A stretch of 64,000 nt of DNA from Roseovarius sp. A-2 (GCF_002072155.1 NZ_BDIY01000023.1:1-64000), one strand, 5' to 3'. Positions 1-9,221 are shown, numbered from the stretch's first letter. Numbers and translations are program-made. Notes: generated from the letters alone by a model not told the origin.

Positions 1-134
1 TCCATCACGCTATCGACCACCGCGCAGGCGTTGGAGCCGGGATCCTTCACCACGTAGCTGATCGTGTTGGTGGCCTCGTCAAAGAACGCCGTGACCTGCG
101 GATGCACATCCATGTTCACCGGGTAATCGCTCAT
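1..134 (-). CDS. MBL-fold hydrolase, ETHE1/Blh-like (5' end only)
   Basis: This is the first 44 codons of a gene that runs off the left edge on the minus strand. The protein starts MSDYPVNMDVHPQVTAFF and continues with TISYVVKDPGSNACAVVD. That is the N-terminal strand pattern of ETHE1/Blh-type metallo-beta-lactamase-fold proteins, whose studied members are persulfide dioxygenases or related sulfur hydrolases. The metal-binding HxHxDH motif lies outside the window, so activity cannot be confirmed. Its ATG overlaps the stop of the upstream YeeE-like gene by 4 bp, so the three genes are probably one transcript. The pairing with two YeeE/YedE transport genes matches known Blh sulfide-detoxification operons, which supports a role in sulfide or persulfide handling. 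That role is inference from context. Confidence 0.7.
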   Translation of the reverse strand, partial: MSDYPVNMDVHPQVTAFFDEATNTISYVVKDPGSNACAVVDSVM

Positions 135-565
135 GCCATGGCCCTCCGCCCTGCCTGTTTCGCCTGAACGAGGCGCGCCGCCCACAGCCCGACGAGAAGT
201 GCCGCGACAAAGCCCACGACCTCCACCTTGCCCGAGCCGAGTGCCGGCACCGCCGCTCCTGGGCAGAACCCCGCGATTCCCCAGCCGATGCCGAACACCG
301 CAGAGCCGCCTACCAGACGCGCGTCGATGTCGCGTGCCGTGGGTAATTGAAACCTCTCTTCGAGTGCAGGTTTATCACGCCGCAGCACGAACCGATAGCC
401 AATGAAGGTGGTCACCAGCGCGCCGCCCATCACGAAGATCAGGCTCGGGTCCCATGTGCCGGCGATGTCGAAGAAATTGAGCACCTTGGCCGGGTTGATC
501 ATCCCGGAAATGGCAATCCCGACGCCAAAAGTCAGTCCGACGATGAAAGCAGACAGCAATCGCAT
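131..565 (-). CDS. YeeE/YedE family membrane protein (C-terminal half-unit)
   Basis: This 144-residue inner-membrane protein has about four hydrophobic segments. It contains the YeeE/YedE motifs GVGIAISGMINPAKVLNFFD near the N terminus and GIAGFCPGAAVPALG near residue 100. The single Cys in the GFCPG loop is the position proposed to carry thiosulfate or sulfur through this family. It is half the size of fused YeeE proteins, and the other half is the adjacent gene at 569-1009, three bases upstream. Such split pairs (called PmpA/PmpB in some bacteria) usually travel with sulfide-detoxification hydrolases, as here. The sulfur-species substrate is inferred from the family, not shown by the sequence. 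Confidence 0.75.
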   Translation of the reverse strand: MRLLSAFIVGLTFGVGIAISGMINPAKVLNFFDIAGTWDPSLIFVMGGALVTTFIGYRFVLRRDKPALEERFQLPTARDIDARLVGGSAVFGIGWGIAGFCPGAAVPALGSGKVEVVGFVAALLVGLWAARLVQAKQAGRRAMA

Positions 566-568
566 GGC

Positions 569-1009
569 TCAGCCCCCCATCACGTGACGGATCACATAGA
601 CTGTGACGCCGCAGGCAATCATGAAGGTCACCGTGGCGACCATCGAGCGCGGCGACAGCCGCGCATTGCCGCAAACGCCGTGTCCCGAGGTGCAACCCGA
701 GCCATAGGTCACGCCGATGCCTACGATGAACCCGCCGACCGCGATCATCGGCCAGCTGACCGGCACATCGACCGCAGGCATCTGCCCGCTCACCGCCAGC
801 ACCAGCAGGGGCCCTGCGATCATCCCTGCGACCATTGCCGCTCGCCAGCCCTTGTCGCCGGGCGCGGTGCCAGTCACGAGACCCGATAGAATACCCGTGG
901 CCCCCATCACCCGGCCTTGCAGGAACATCAGCAATACTGCGGACAACCCGATCAACACGCCCCCAGCCAGTGACATGAGCGGGGTGAACTCGGTTTCGAA
1001 CCCTGTCAT
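569..1009 (-). CDS. YeeE/YedE family membrane protein (N-terminal half-unit)
   Basis: This protein has about 146 residues and four or more membrane segments. The loop GSGCTSGHGVCG near residue 100 is the YeeE/YedE sulfur-transport signature with two cysteines. The start is placed at ATG 1009 because GAAGGAAG lies about 8 bases upstream of it; an in-frame ATG at 1033 would add eight polar residues without a better ribosome site. It is the first gene of a three-gene minus-strand operon with the second half-unit and an ETHE1/Blh-like hydrolase. The promoter lies in the 115 bases up to the convergent end of tctA. That stretch holds AT-rich half-sites (CATATGCAT, ATATATG near 1060-1081) that could be a repressor site, but no regulator gene is visible nearby. 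Confidence 0.75.
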   Translation of the reverse strand: MTGFETEFTPLMSLAGGVLIGLSAVLLMFLQGRVMGATGILSGLVTGTAPGDKGWRAAMVAGMIAGPLLVLAVSGQMPAVDVPVSWPMIAVGGFIVGIGVTYGSGCTSGHGVCGNARLSPRSMVATVTFMIACGVTVYVIRHVMGG

Positions 1010-1147
1010 TTGTCGTCTTCCTTCATCCGTCATGGCAGCGCCTCACGACGCACCGATACATATGCATGACTGAATATATGAAAGCGCTGTCGTTTTTTAC
1101 AGAATTAATCCCGCGTCCACGTAAATGTGACCGGGCCCGTGCACAGC

Positions 1148-2638
1148 CTAGTCCTTGGATTTTGCCGCGCGCAGGGTGCCGCGCGTGATCGCCACGATAC
1201 TGATCACCGTCAGCGCCCAGAAGAACCAAGTGATCGGCCCGCGCAGAAGGATATCAGGGCTGCTGCCCGACATCAGCATGGACTGGCGGAAATTATCCTC
1301 CAGCAACGGCCCGAGGATGAAGGCTATGAGGAAAGGGGCGGCCGGGATGTGATAGCGCGACATCACAAAGCCGACCCAGCCCATCACGAACATCACTCCG
1401 ACGTCGAAGATGTTGTTGTTGACCGCAAACACCCCGTAGATGCACAGCACCAGCACCATCGGCATGAGAATCCGCTTGGGGATATCCGCCACCGGTCGAA
1501 AGCCGCGAATGGCCAGCCCGCCAACGATGAACAGGATGCCCGAGGACAGGATCAACCCGATGAAGAGGCCGTAGATGATATCGACGTTGAGCACGAACAT
1601 CATCGGCCCCGGTTGCAACCCGTGCACCATGAAGGCCCCGATGATGATCGCGGTGATCACGTCGCCCGGCACGCCCAGCGCCAGCAGCGGGATGAGCGTC
1701 GCCCCCGCCACACCGTTATTGCCCGCCTCCGAGGCCGCCACGCCCTCGATCTCGCCCTTGCCGAAATTCGCCTTGTTGGGCGATTTGCGCCGTGCCTCGG
1801 AATAACTCAGGAACGCCGCCGGGGCCGCGCCGATACCTGGGATGGAGCCGAGGAACACGCCGATGAAACTGCCCCGGATGATCGAACGGAAGCTGCGTTT
1901 GTATTCCGCGAAAGTGACCCATTTGCTGCCCAGCTTCTGCACCTTGCCGATGTGGCCGGTGGGATGCCAGGCCATGTTGATCACCTCGGGTATGGCGAAG
2001 AGGCCGATCAGCACGGCGATGAAATTCAGCCCGCCCATCAGGTTCGGGTCGCCAAAGGTGAATCGGTTGGTGCCGTAAACCAGATCAAGGCCGATGGTGG
2101 CCAATAGCAGCCCCAACAGCGCCGACAGCGCCCCTCGCAACAGGCTCTCGCCCGACACCCCGGCGATGATCGTCAATGAGAACAGGATCAGCGCGAAGAA
2201 TTCCGGCGGGCCGAAGCTGAGCGCGAAGGACGCAAGGAAGCCCGCAAAGAATATGAGCGCAAGGTTTGATACGAAATCCGCCGTGCAGGACGCCCAGAGC
2301 GCCATGCCTAGCGCACGCCCCGCCTCACCCTGCGCGGCCAGCGGGTGGCCGTCGAGGATGGTGGCCGAGGAGGCGGGCGTGCCCGGCGTCTTGATCAGGA
2401 TCGCCGGGATCGAGCCGCCGAAAATGCCACCCTTGTAGACACCGAGCAGCAGCAGAATGCCGTTGATCGGCTGCATCGGAAAGGTGAAGGGCAGAGCCAA
2501 GGCCACCGCCATCGTCGCCGAAATGCCGGGGATCGCGCCGCCCACAACGCCGATCACCACACCGATGGCCAGCGACAGGAACGCCTCCCAATTGCCGACA
2601 AGGGCCAGCCCCGCCATCACGCTATCAATCAGGCTCAT
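1148..2638 (-). CDS. tctA: Tripartite tricarboxylate transporter, large permease TctA
   Basis: This 496-residue integral membrane protein is the large subunit of a TTT-family secondary transporter. The N-terminal motif GGAIPGISATMAVALALPFT (about residues 33-52) is the TctA signature. A second internal copy, GSIPGIGAAPAAFLSY, lies near residue 260, reflecting the inverted-repeat fold. About eleven hydrophobic segments are visible, the usual number for the family. The ATG overlaps the stop of tctB by 4 bp, and tctC lies upstream in the same direction, giving the standard tctCBA order. TctA and TctB form the membrane channel that receives substrate from the periplasmic protein TctC. The substrate is probably an organic acid but cannot be read from the sequence. 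Confidence 0.93.
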   Translation of the reverse strand: MSLIDSVMAGLALVGNWEAFLSLAIGVVIGVVGGAIPGISATMAVALALPFTFPMQPINGILLLLGVYKGGIFGGSIPAILIKTPGTPASSATILDGHPLAAQGEAGRALGMALWASCTADFVSNLALIFFAGFLASFALSFGPPEFFALILFSLTIIAGVSGESLLRGALSALLGLLLATIGLDLVYGTNRFTFGDPNLMGGLNFIAVLIGLFAIPEVINMAWHPTGHIGKVQKLGSKWVTFAEYKRSFRSIIRGSFIGVFLGSIPGIGAAPAAFLSYSEARRKSPNKANFGKGEIEGVAASEAGNNGVAGATLIPLLALGVPGDVITAIIIGAFMVHGLQPGPMMFVLNVDIIYGLFIGLILSSGILFIVGGLAIRGFRPVADIPKRILMPMVLVLCIYGVFAVNNNIFDVGVMFVMGWVGFVMSRYHIPAAPFLIAFILGPLLEDNFRQSMLMSGSSPDILLRGPITWFFWALTVISIVAITRGTLRAAKSKD

Positions 2639-3126
2639 GGCAGTCTCACCAACTCACCCTGCGGAATGGCGACACTCGCCACATGCGCGAAGAAGGCATA
2701 GAGCACCAGCGGCACCACGATTGCGCAGACGAAGGCCGTCACCGGATGGCGCGTCCTGACCAGAAAGGCGAGCGCGACAAAGGCCAGCATCGAGGTCCAG
2801 ACCATGCCGAGCCAGGGCATGACCCAGAAAGTTGCCACCATCAGCCCCGCGATCGCCGTGAGGCGCAGCACACCTTGGCGGGGATCGTCGATCGGCTCGT
2901 TTACCGGGTCGCCGCTGCCCAGTCGCTGCCGACCCGTCAGCAGCAGCGCCAGTCCGGTCAGCCCCGTCAGCCCGCCGAGAATATAGGGCCAGAACAGCGG
3001 CGACAGCACGATGTTACGCACATTGCTGGGCGATGAGACCCAGTTTGGAATGGCGTAGAGAATTAGAAAAAGGGCTGCGAAAATAGCCCCGATGCCAAGC
3101 TGCATCTGCATTGCCCGATGGCTCAC
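2635..3126 (-). CDS. tctB: Tripartite tricarboxylate transporter, small permease TctB
   Basis: This 163-residue protein has four hydrophobic segments, the usual size and topology of TctB small subunits. TctB proteins are poorly conserved, so the call rests on topology and on position between tctA (4-bp overlap) and tctC. Segments can be seen at about residues 8-26 (IGAIFAALFLILYAIPNW), 42-63, 85-110 and 120-155. The 80-base gap to tctC contains a strong stem-loop that may lower expression of the membrane genes relative to the binding protein. An alternative start at the methionine five residues in would change little. Confidence 0.85.
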   Translation of the reverse strand: MSHRAMQMQLGIGAIFAALFLILYAIPNWVSSPSNVRNIVLSPLFWPYILGGLTGLTGLALLLTGRQRLGSGDPVNEPIDDPRQGVLRLTAIAGLMVATFWVMPWLGMVWTSMLAFVALAFLVRTRHPVTAFVCAIVVPLVLYAFFAHVASVAIPQGELVRLP

Positions 3127-3162
3127 ACCTGACCCTCCCCGATCAGAAAATGTCTTTTATTG

Positions 3163-3189
3163 CCCGGGCGCAGGACAGCCGCGCCCGGG
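3163..3189 (-). terminator. Intercistronic stem-loop between tctC and tctB
   Basis: CCCGGGCGC at 3163-3171 and GCGCCCGGG at 3181-3189 are perfect 9-bp arms around a 9-base loop. On the transcribed minus strand the hairpin lies just after the tctC stop and is followed by the A-rich AATAAAAGAC, not a T run. It is therefore more likely an mRNA-stabilising or attenuating hairpin than a full terminator. Similar hairpins follow binding-protein genes in many transport operons and raise their transcript level. Confidence 0.55.
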
Positions 3190-3206
3190 GGGTTGTCAAT
3201 CGGGCC

Positions 3207-4184
3207 TCAGCCTTCGATCCGCATTCCCAGCTTATCCACCAGCGCGCGGAAAGTCTCGTATTGCGTCTGGATAAAGTCGTTTGCCTCTTCCGGACTCATT
3301 ACCTCGATCACCGAGCCGCGCGCGGTCATCTGCTCGACAAATTTCTCGTTGCCAGCCGCCTCGGCAATCCACTCGCCCCATTTGGTGGCCACGTCGTCGG
3401 GCAGGTCATCCGGCCCGGCAATCCCGGTCCAGCCGACCAGCTGGGTGAGTTCGGATTTTCCCAGAGAACTCGCCGAGGGTGCGTCAAATCCCGGCACCGG
3501 CTCATCGGTGGTAACCATCAGCGGCTTCAGTTGCCCGTTGGCCACGAAACTCGCCAGCGCCGAGGTATTGGTGCACAGGAACGTCGCCGTGCCGTTCAGC
3601 ACTGCCGTCGCCGCCGCACCGCCGCCGTTTTGCGGGATATGGGTGGCCTTCTCCAGCGGGTCCTTGACGCCGAACTCATCCAGCACGAACACTGCCGCCA
3701 GATGCAGCATCGAGCCCACGCCCGAAGAGCTGTAACTCGTGCCCTCACTCTCGGTCAGGCTTACCAGTTCCTCCATGCTTTCGATACCCGAATCGGGCCG
3801 CACGGCACAGGCCACCGGGTTGATCTCGTAGACCGTGACAAAGCGGTAGTCATCAAGCGTGTAGGGTAGTGTCGCCTTCATCGCCGGACTGACGGTATGC
3901 GAGCCGACCCGCGCGAACAGCATCGTATAGCCGTCCGGCTTGGCGTTCTGCACCACGACCGAGCCGGTCGCCCCCCCCGCCCCGGTGATGTTGGACATGA
4001 CCAGCGGTCGGCCCACGGCCGTACCCAGCGGCTCGGCTATCGTGCGCGCGGAGATATCCGTCGCTCCGCCCGCGCCATAGGGAATGACCATGTTGATAGG
4101 GCGTTCGGGATATTCGGCCAGCACGGGCGCCGCCGCCAGCCCCAGACCCATTGCGCAAAGCGCGCCCAGATGTCTCAGTTTCAT
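3207..4184 (-). CDS. tctC: TTT-family periplasmic solute-binding protein TctC
   Basis: This 325-residue exported binding protein belongs to the Bug/TctC family. Residues 1-23 (MKLRHLGALCAMGLGLAAAP and onward) form a Sec signal peptide. The mature start YPERPINMVIPYGAGGATDI carries the typical P-I-x-x-V-I-P-x-x-A-G-G substrate loop, and NITGAGGATGSVVV follows, as in other members. The protein captures the ligand in the periplasm and delivers it to TctAB. Its promoter lies in the intergenic region shared with a divergent LysR gene, which is the likely regulator. The ligand cannot be deduced, since Bug proteins bind diverse carboxylates and related compounds. Confidence 0.92.
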   Translation of the reverse strand: MKLRHLGALCAMGLGLAAAPVLAEYPERPINMVIPYGAGGATDISARTIAEPLGTAVGRPLVMSNITGAGGATGSVVVQNAKPDGYTMLFARVGSHTVSPAMKATLPYTLDDYRFVTVYEINPVACAVRPDSGIESMEELVSLTESEGTSYSSSGVGSMLHLAAVFVLDEFGVKDPLEKATHIPQNGGGAAATAVLNGTATFLCTNTSALASFVANGQLKPLMVTTDEPVPGFDAPSASSLGKSELTQLVGWTGIAGPDDLPDDVATKWGEWIAEAAGNEKFVEQMTARGSVIEVMSPEEANDFIQTQYETFRALVDKLGMRIEG

Positions 4185-4298
4185 TTTGTCCTCCTCCTCT
4201 GTCGTGGCGTGGCGACGCGGGTCGTGATCGCGGATTGCAACGCCTGCCGGTTCAGGTGTAACTTTAAGCCAACCTTAATATAAGCAATATTCCGTTAC

Positions 4299-4321
4299 AG
4301 CTTACGTTAGACAAGCTTACG
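4299..4321. promoter_or_regulatory. Candidate LysR-binding direct repeat in tctC/lysR divergent promoter
   Basis: AGCTTACG occurs at 4299-4306 and again at 4314-4321, 15 bases apart, just upstream of the LysR start codon. AT-rich sequence (TTAATATAAGCAATATTC) lies next to it on the tctC side. Spacing of about one and a half helical turns, and the position between divergent genes, suit a LysR-type autoregulatory site. This is inference only. Confidence 0.35.
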
Positions 4322-4334
4322 GTAAAGGGAAGTC

Positions 4335-5243
4335 ATGTCAATCCGACGCCTCCGCACCCTGATCGCCGTGGACGAGCACAAGACCTTCAGCGCCGCCGCC
4401 GATGCGGTGTTCGTGACCCATGCCGCCGTCAGCCAGCAGATGCGCAGCCTTGAGGAGGAATGGGGCGTGGCGCTGTTCGACCGGTCGCGTCGCACCCCCG
4501 AACTCACCCCGGCCGGGCGGGCCTTTGTGGCCCACGCCCGCGACATCGTGCGCGCCTATGACGGGATCGTGCCATCGGTTCTGGGCGATGAGGGGTTTCA
4601 GGGCGAAATTTCGCTCGGTGCAGTGCCGATGACGTTGACCGGCCTGACGCCACTGTCGGTTAGGCTGCTGAAGCAGAGCTTTCCCGACCTGCATGTACGC
4701 ATCGTGCCCGGCATGACGACCGGGCTCATCGCCGAGGTCGAGCGCGGCGCGCTCGATTGCGCGGTGCTATCGCGGCAAGGCCCGCTGCCACCCGAGATCG
4801 ACCATGCCGATATCGCCCGCGAACCGATGGAGCTTTTGTCCCCCGAGGACACCACCGGCGACGACGTGCGCGCCCTTCTGGCGAACCATCCCTTCATCCG
4901 CTTCAGCCGCGACGCCGTGGTAGGCGGGCTGATCGACGGATGGCTGCGCGAGCAGTCCATCGCCGTCAACGTAACCATGGAATTGCAGGGGCTGGAGGCA
5001 ATCTCCAGCATGGTTCTGGCCGGGCTCGGCGTGTCGATCGTGCCCGCGCGCTGCGTGCGCGGCGCAAACCCCCTGCCCCTGCGCCGCCTGCCCCTGCCCG
5101 AGGGTGCGCCAATCCGGCAACTGACCCTCGCGCATCGCCGCGACAATCCCCGCATCCGCGTCATTCAGGAGATTCACACCGCCCTGCTCGGCGCGGTCGG
5201 GATCGGGGCCTTCAAACCGGCCGCAACGAGCGCCCCCGCATGA
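4335..5243 (+). CDS. LysR family transcriptional regulator
   Basis: This 302-residue LysR-type regulator has an N-terminal winged helix-turn-helix. The segment TFSAAADAVFVTHAAVSQQM at about residues 17-36 is the recognition region, and SLEEEWGVALFDRS follows, as in the family. The rest is the two-lobed effector-binding domain. AAGGGA lies 6-11 bases before the ATG. It is transcribed away from tctCBA and overlaps a TauE/SafE permease gene downstream by 4 bp. The arrangement suggests that it senses a substrate of the TctC system and activates one or both flanking transcription units. The effector is unknown. Confidence 0.9.
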   Translation: MSIRRLRTLIAVDEHKTFSAAADAVFVTHAAVSQQMRSLEEEWGVALFDRSRRTPELTPAGRAFVAHARDIVRAYDGIVPSVLGDEGFQGEISLGAVPMTLTGLTPLSVRLLKQSFPDLHVRIVPGMTTGLIAEVERGALDCAVLSRQGPLPPEIDHADIAREPMELLSPEDTTGDDVRALLANHPFIRFSRDAVVGGLIDGWLREQSIAVNVTMELQGLEAISSMVLAGLGVSIVPARCVRGANPLPLRRLPLPEGAPIRQLTLAHRRDNPRIRVIQEIHTALLGAVGIGAFKPAATSAPA

Positions 5244-5983
5244 CGCCCGAGATCGCACTCTACGTCGCCGCCGGGGCCCTCGCAGGTGGGCTGATCAACG
5301 GGCTGGCAGGCTTTGGCACCGCGCTGTTTGCGCTCGGGTTTTTCCTCAACGTGATGCCACCGGTGCAGGCAGTGGCGGTGGTCGTCGTGCTCTCGGCCTT
5401 AACGGGCGTGCAGGGGCTATGGGTCGTCCGCCATGCCATCCGTGCAAACACGCGACGGCTGGCAAGGTTCCTCCTGCCCGGTCTGTTGGGCATCCCCATC
5501 GGTGTGCTGATCCTGTCGGTGCTCGACGCGCGCAGCCTGAAACTGGTGATCGCCGGGCTTCTCATCCTCTATGGCGGTTATTTCAGCCTGCGCGCCCAAC
5601 TTCCCCGCTTTGAACGCCCTACTCCGATCTGGGACATGATCGTCGGCTTCTCGGGTGGCGTGCTGGGCGGGGCGGCCTCGCTCTCGGGCGCGTTGCCGAT
5701 GATGTGGTGCACCCTGCGCCCCTGGCCGAAATCCGAGACGCGCGCGGTGCTGCAACCGTTCAACGTCACGGTTCTCACGCTCACGGCAGCCGCGCTCGCG
5801 CTTCAGGGGGCCTATACCCGCGAGACGCTGATCTACCTCGCGCTCGCCCTGCCGCTCTCGATCGGTGCCGCGCAGATCGGCATCGCCGTTTTCAAGCGTC
5901 TCACGGATACGGGATTTCGGCGGTTGCTGATCGCGATGACGCTTGTTTCGGGTGCGGTCCTGCTGCTCAAAGAACTGGCGTGA
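5240..5983 (+). CDS. TauE/SafE family sulfite/anion permease
   Basis: This 247-residue protein has about eight hydrophobic segments and belongs to the TauE/SafE (DUF81) family. The N-terminal GALAGGLINGLAGFGTALFA and the internal repeat GFSGGVLGGAASLSGALP near residue 140 are the paired glycine-rich motifs of this family. Members export or import small anions such as sulfoacetate, sulfite or organic acids. Its ATG overlaps the LysR stop by 4 bp, so it is co-transcribed with the regulator. Together with the divergent TctCBA system this suggests a two-transporter regulon for one class of organic anion, although the substrate is not visible. Confidence 0.85.
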   Translation: MTPEIALYVAAGALAGGLINGLAGFGTALFALGFFLNVMPPVQAVAVVVVLSALTGVQGLWVVRHAIRANTRRLARFLLPGLLGIPIGVLILSVLDARSLKLVIAGLLILYGGYFSLRAQLPRFERPTPIWDMIVGFSGGVLGGAASLSGALPMMWCTLRPWPKSETRAVLQPFNVTVLTLTAAALALQGAYTRETLIYLALALPLSIGAAQIGIAVFKRLTDTGFRRLLIAMTLVSGAVLLLKELA

Positions 5984-5990
5984 CCCGGCC

Positions 5991-7619
5991 TTACAGCCCC
6001 CGCGCGATCTGGCGCAGCTCGAACTTCTGGATCTTGCCGGTAGAGGTCTTTGGCAATTCCTGAAAGACCACCGATTTCGGTGTCTTGAACCCGGCCAGCC
6101 GCTCGCGGGCGAAGGCGATCAGATCGGCCTCTTCCACCGTGGCCCCATCCTTCAACTCGACAAAGGCGCAGGGCACTTCACCCCATTTTTCGTCCGGTTT
6201 GGCGACCACTGCACAGAGCAGAACCGCCGGGTGCCGCATCAGCACCCCCTCCACCTCGACCGAGGAAATGTTCTCGCCGCCCGAGATGATGATGTCCTTG
6301 GCCCGGTCGGCGATCTGCAGATAGCCGTCAGAATGCTGCACGGCGATGTCGCCGGAATGGAAATAGCCGCCCGCGAACGCCTCCTGCGTGGCCTTGGGGT
6401 TCTTGAGATAACCCTTCATCACTGAATTGCCGCGGATCATGATCTCGCCCTGTGCCTGCCCGTCCATCGGCACCTGCTGCATGGTCTCGGGGTCCATCGC
6501 GGTGATGTCCTCCATCATCGGCATCAGGACACCAGTGCGCGCCTTGATCGCATAGCGGTCTTCTTCATCCAGATCGTTCCAGCCCTCTTGCCACAGGCAT
6601 TCGGTGACATGGCCATAGGTCTCGGTCAGCCCGTAAACCTGCGTCACCTGAAACCCGAGCGGCTCGATTGCCGCCAGCGTCGCGGCGGGGGGCGGGGCAC
6701 CGGCGGTGAACACGTCGACGATATGATCGAACGCCCGCCGGTCCTCGGCCTTGGCGTTCACGATGGTGTTGAGCACGATGGGCGCGGCCCCGAAATGGGT
6801 GACACCCTCATCGGCGATGGCATCATAGATCGCCTTGGCGGTGATGTCGCGGCAACACACGGTGGTTCCGCCCAGCACCGGCATCATCCAGACATGGTTC
6901 CAGTTGTTGCAATGAAAGAGCGGCACGATGGTCAGATACCGCGGATAGCGCCGCACGTCCCAACTCACGACGGTGCCCATTGTCATCAGGTACGCGCCGC
7001 GATGATGGTAAACCACGCCCTTGGGTCGCCCCGTCGTGCCCGAGGTATAGTTGAGCGCGAGGCTCTCCCATTCGTCCTGCGGCATGATCCAGTCGAACTC
7101 GGGATCGCCGGTGGCCAGCAATTCCTCGTATTCCATGTAATGACCGTGGCCATGCACCCCGGCCTCATCGTCGGCCACCTCGATGATGCCGGGCGCGGGG
7201 CGCTCCATCAGTTCGACGGCCTGCATGAGCGTGGGCAGGAATTGTGGATCGCAGAGCACCAGCCGCGCCTCGCCGTGATCGAGGATATAGGCGATGGTGT
7301 CGGCCTCCAGCCGGGTGTTGATCGCGTTGAGGACTGCCCCCGCCGCAGGCACGCCGAAATGCGCCTCGCAATGGGCGGGAATGTTTGGCAGCAGCGTGGC
7401 AACCACGTCGCCCGGCTCGATCCCGAGATCCACCAGCGCCGACGCGAGACGCGAGACGCGGGCGTGATATTCGGCATAGGTCTTGCGGAAACCGTGATAG
7501 ACCAGCGCCTCGCGATCCGGAAAGAGATGCGCGGCCCGCCGCAGATGCGACAACGGTGTCAGCGCCACGAAATTCGCGGCGCAACGCTCCAGCCCGGTCT
7601 CGTCCTTCATCCAGCCCAT
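5991..7619 (-). CDS. Acyl-CoA ligase (AMP-binding family)
   Basis: This 542-residue ANL-family adenylate-forming enzyme activates a carboxylic acid to its CoA thioester. The ATP-binding P-loop NYTSGTTGRPKGVVYHHRG lies at about residue 190, the acyl-pocket and A5 region reads QVYGLTETYG, and the A7/A8 hinge YFHSGDIAV followed by RAKDIIISGGENISS is present. The catalytic lysine is in LPKTSTGKIQKFELR near the C terminus, so all core motifs are intact. It resembles the medium/short-chain ligases of roseobacters, which include DmdB, the 3-methylmercaptopropionyl-CoA ligase. No other DMSP-demethylation gene is adjacent, so the substrate stays open. It is monocistronic, and its 3' end meets the TauE gene. 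Confidence 0.9.
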   Translation of the reverse strand: MGWMKDETGLERCAANFVALTPLSHLRRAAHLFPDREALVYHGFRKTYAEYHARVSRLASALVDLGIEPGDVVATLLPNIPAHCEAHFGVPAAGAVLNAINTRLEADTIAYILDHGEARLVLCDPQFLPTLMQAVELMERPAPGIIEVADDEAGVHGHGHYMEYEELLATGDPEFDWIMPQDEWESLALNYTSGTTGRPKGVVYHHRGAYLMTMGTVVSWDVRRYPRYLTIVPLFHCNNWNHVWMMPVLGGTTVCCRDITAKAIYDAIADEGVTHFGAAPIVLNTIVNAKAEDRRAFDHIVDVFTAGAPPPAATLAAIEPLGFQVTQVYGLTETYGHVTECLWQEGWNDLDEEDRYAIKARTGVLMPMMEDITAMDPETMQQVPMDGQAQGEIMIRGNSVMKGYLKNPKATQEAFAGGYFHSGDIAVQHSDGYLQIADRAKDIIISGGENISSVEVEGVLMRHPAVLLCAVVAKPDEKWGEVPCAFVELKDGATVEEADLIAFARERLAGFKTPKSVVFQELPKTSTGKIQKFELRQIARGL

Positions 7620-7706
7620 CGAACCCTCCCTGATTCTCCCTCGCGGGTCCGGAGAGATTAGGCAAGTTCAGGGCGCTTTCAAATGGGGAAGATCGGGCGG
7701 AGGCCG

Positions 7707-9221
7707 TTACAGCCCCAGCTTCGCCGTCACGATCTCGTTTACGGCCTTGGGGTTGGCCTTGCCGCCGGTGGCCTTCATCACCTGCCCCACGAACCAGCCC
7801 GCCAGCTTGGGGTTGGCTTGTGCCTTTTCCACCTGCGCGGGGTTGGCGGCGATGATCTCATCGACGGCGGTTTCAATCGCGCCGGTGTCGGTGACCTGTT
7901 TCATGCCGCGCGCCTCTACGATCTCCTCTGGGTCGCCGCCTTCGGTATAGACGATCTCGAAGAGGTCCTTGGCGATCTTGCCGGAAATGGCGTCGGACTT
8001 GATCAGCCGCACGATACCCGCCAGTTGCGCCGGGCTGACCGGGCTGTCCTCGATGGAATGGTCTTCTTTCTTGAGCCGTCCGAAAAGTTCGTTAATCACC
8101 CAGTTCGCCGCCAGCTTGCCGTCGCCCGCGCCCGCCGCGACCTGCTCGAAATACCCGGCATTGGCGAGGTCGGCGGTCAGAACGCTGGCGTCGTATTCGC
8201 TGAGGCCAAACTCCAGCACGAAACGCGCCTTCTTGGCGTCGGGCAATTCGGGCAGGTTGGCCGCGATCTCATCCACCCAGGCCTGCTCGATTTCCAGCGG
8301 CAGCAGGTCGGGGTCCGGGAAATAGCGGTAATCATGCGCCTCTTCCTTGGAGCGCATGGAGCGGGTTTCGTTTCTGTCCGGGTCATAGAGGCGGGTTTCC
8401 TGCACCACCTCGCCGCCGGATTCGACAATCGCGATCTGGCGGCGCGCCTCGTAATCAATCGCCATCTGGATGAAGCGCATGGAGTTCATGTTCTTGATCT
8501 CGCAGCGTGTGCCCAGATGCGAGAAATCCTGTGTTTCCTGGTATTTCTCATACTGGCCCGGACGGCAGATCGAGACATTCACATCCGCCCGCAGGTTGCC
8601 GTTCTGCATGTTGCCGTCGCACGTGCCCAGATACCGCAGGATCTGGCGCAGCTTGGTCACATAGGCGGCGGCCTCCTCGGGGCCGCGAATGTCGGGGCGG
8701 CTGACGATCTCCATCAGGCAGACGCCGGTGCGGTTTAGATCGACGAAGGACATCGCCGGGTCCATGTCGTGGATGGACTTGCCCGCGTCCTGTTCCATGT
8801 GGATGCGCTCGATCCGCACCAGCCGTGCGATGCCCGGCTCCATATCGACGAGGATCTCGCCCTCGCCCACCAGCGGATGGTAAAGCTGGCTGATCTGGTA
8901 GCCTTGCGGCAAGTCGGGGTAGAAATAGTTCTTGCGGTCAAAGGCCGACCAGAGATTGATCTGCGCCTTGAGCCCCAGCCCGGTGCGCACCGCCTGCTCG
9001 ACGCAGAACTCGTTGATCACCGGCAGCATGCCGGGCATGGCCGCGTCGACAAAGGCGACGTTTGAATTGGGCTCGGCCCCGAATTGGGTAGAGGCCCCGG
9101 AGAAGAGCTTGGCCTTGGAGGCGACCTGCGCGTGTACCTCCAACCCGATGACGAGTTCCCAGTCGTGTTTCGCACCGGCGATGACCTTGGGTTTCGGGGA
9201 TTCGTAGGTGAGATCCAGCAT
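7707..9221 (-). CDS. gatB: Aspartyl/glutamyl-tRNA(Asn/Gln) amidotransferase subunit B
   Basis: This 504-residue GatB is the subunit of the GatCAB complex that phosphorylates misacylated Glu-tRNA(Gln) or Asp-tRNA(Asn) before amide transfer. The N-terminal [20 protein letters not shown] and [20 protein letters not shown] are near-universal GatB signatures. The mid-protein [20 protein letters not shown] is also conserved, and the C-terminal YqeY-like tail ends [11 protein letters not shown]. Length is typical. gatA and gatC are not adjacent, which is common in alphaproteobacteria. The gene stands alone between the acyl-CoA ligase and the large acidic protein. Confidence 0.97.
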   Translation of the reverse strand: MLDLTYESPKPKVIAGAKHDWELVIGLEVHAQVASKAKLFSGASTQFGAEPNSNVAFVDAAMPGMLPVINEFCVEQAVRTGLGLKAQINLWSAFDRKNYFYPDLPQGYQISQLYHPLVGEGEILVDMEPGIARLVRIERIHMEQDAGKSIHDMDPAMSFVDLNRTGVCLMEIVSRPDIRGPEEAAAYVTKLRQILRYLGTCDGNMQNGNLRADVNVSICRPGQYEKYQETQDFSHLGTRCEIKNMNSMRFIQMAIDYEARRQIAIVESGGEVVQETRLYDPDRNETRSMRSKEEAHDYRYFPDPDLLPLEIEQAWVDEIAANLPELPDAKKARFVLEFGLSEYDASVLTADLANAGYFEQVAAGAGDGKLAANWVINELFGRLKKEDHSIEDSPVSPAQLAGIVRLIKSDAISGKIAKDLFEIVYTEGGDPEEIVEARGMKQVTDTGAIETAVDEIIAANPAQVEKAQANPKLAGWFVGQVMKATGGKANPKAVNEIVTAKLGL

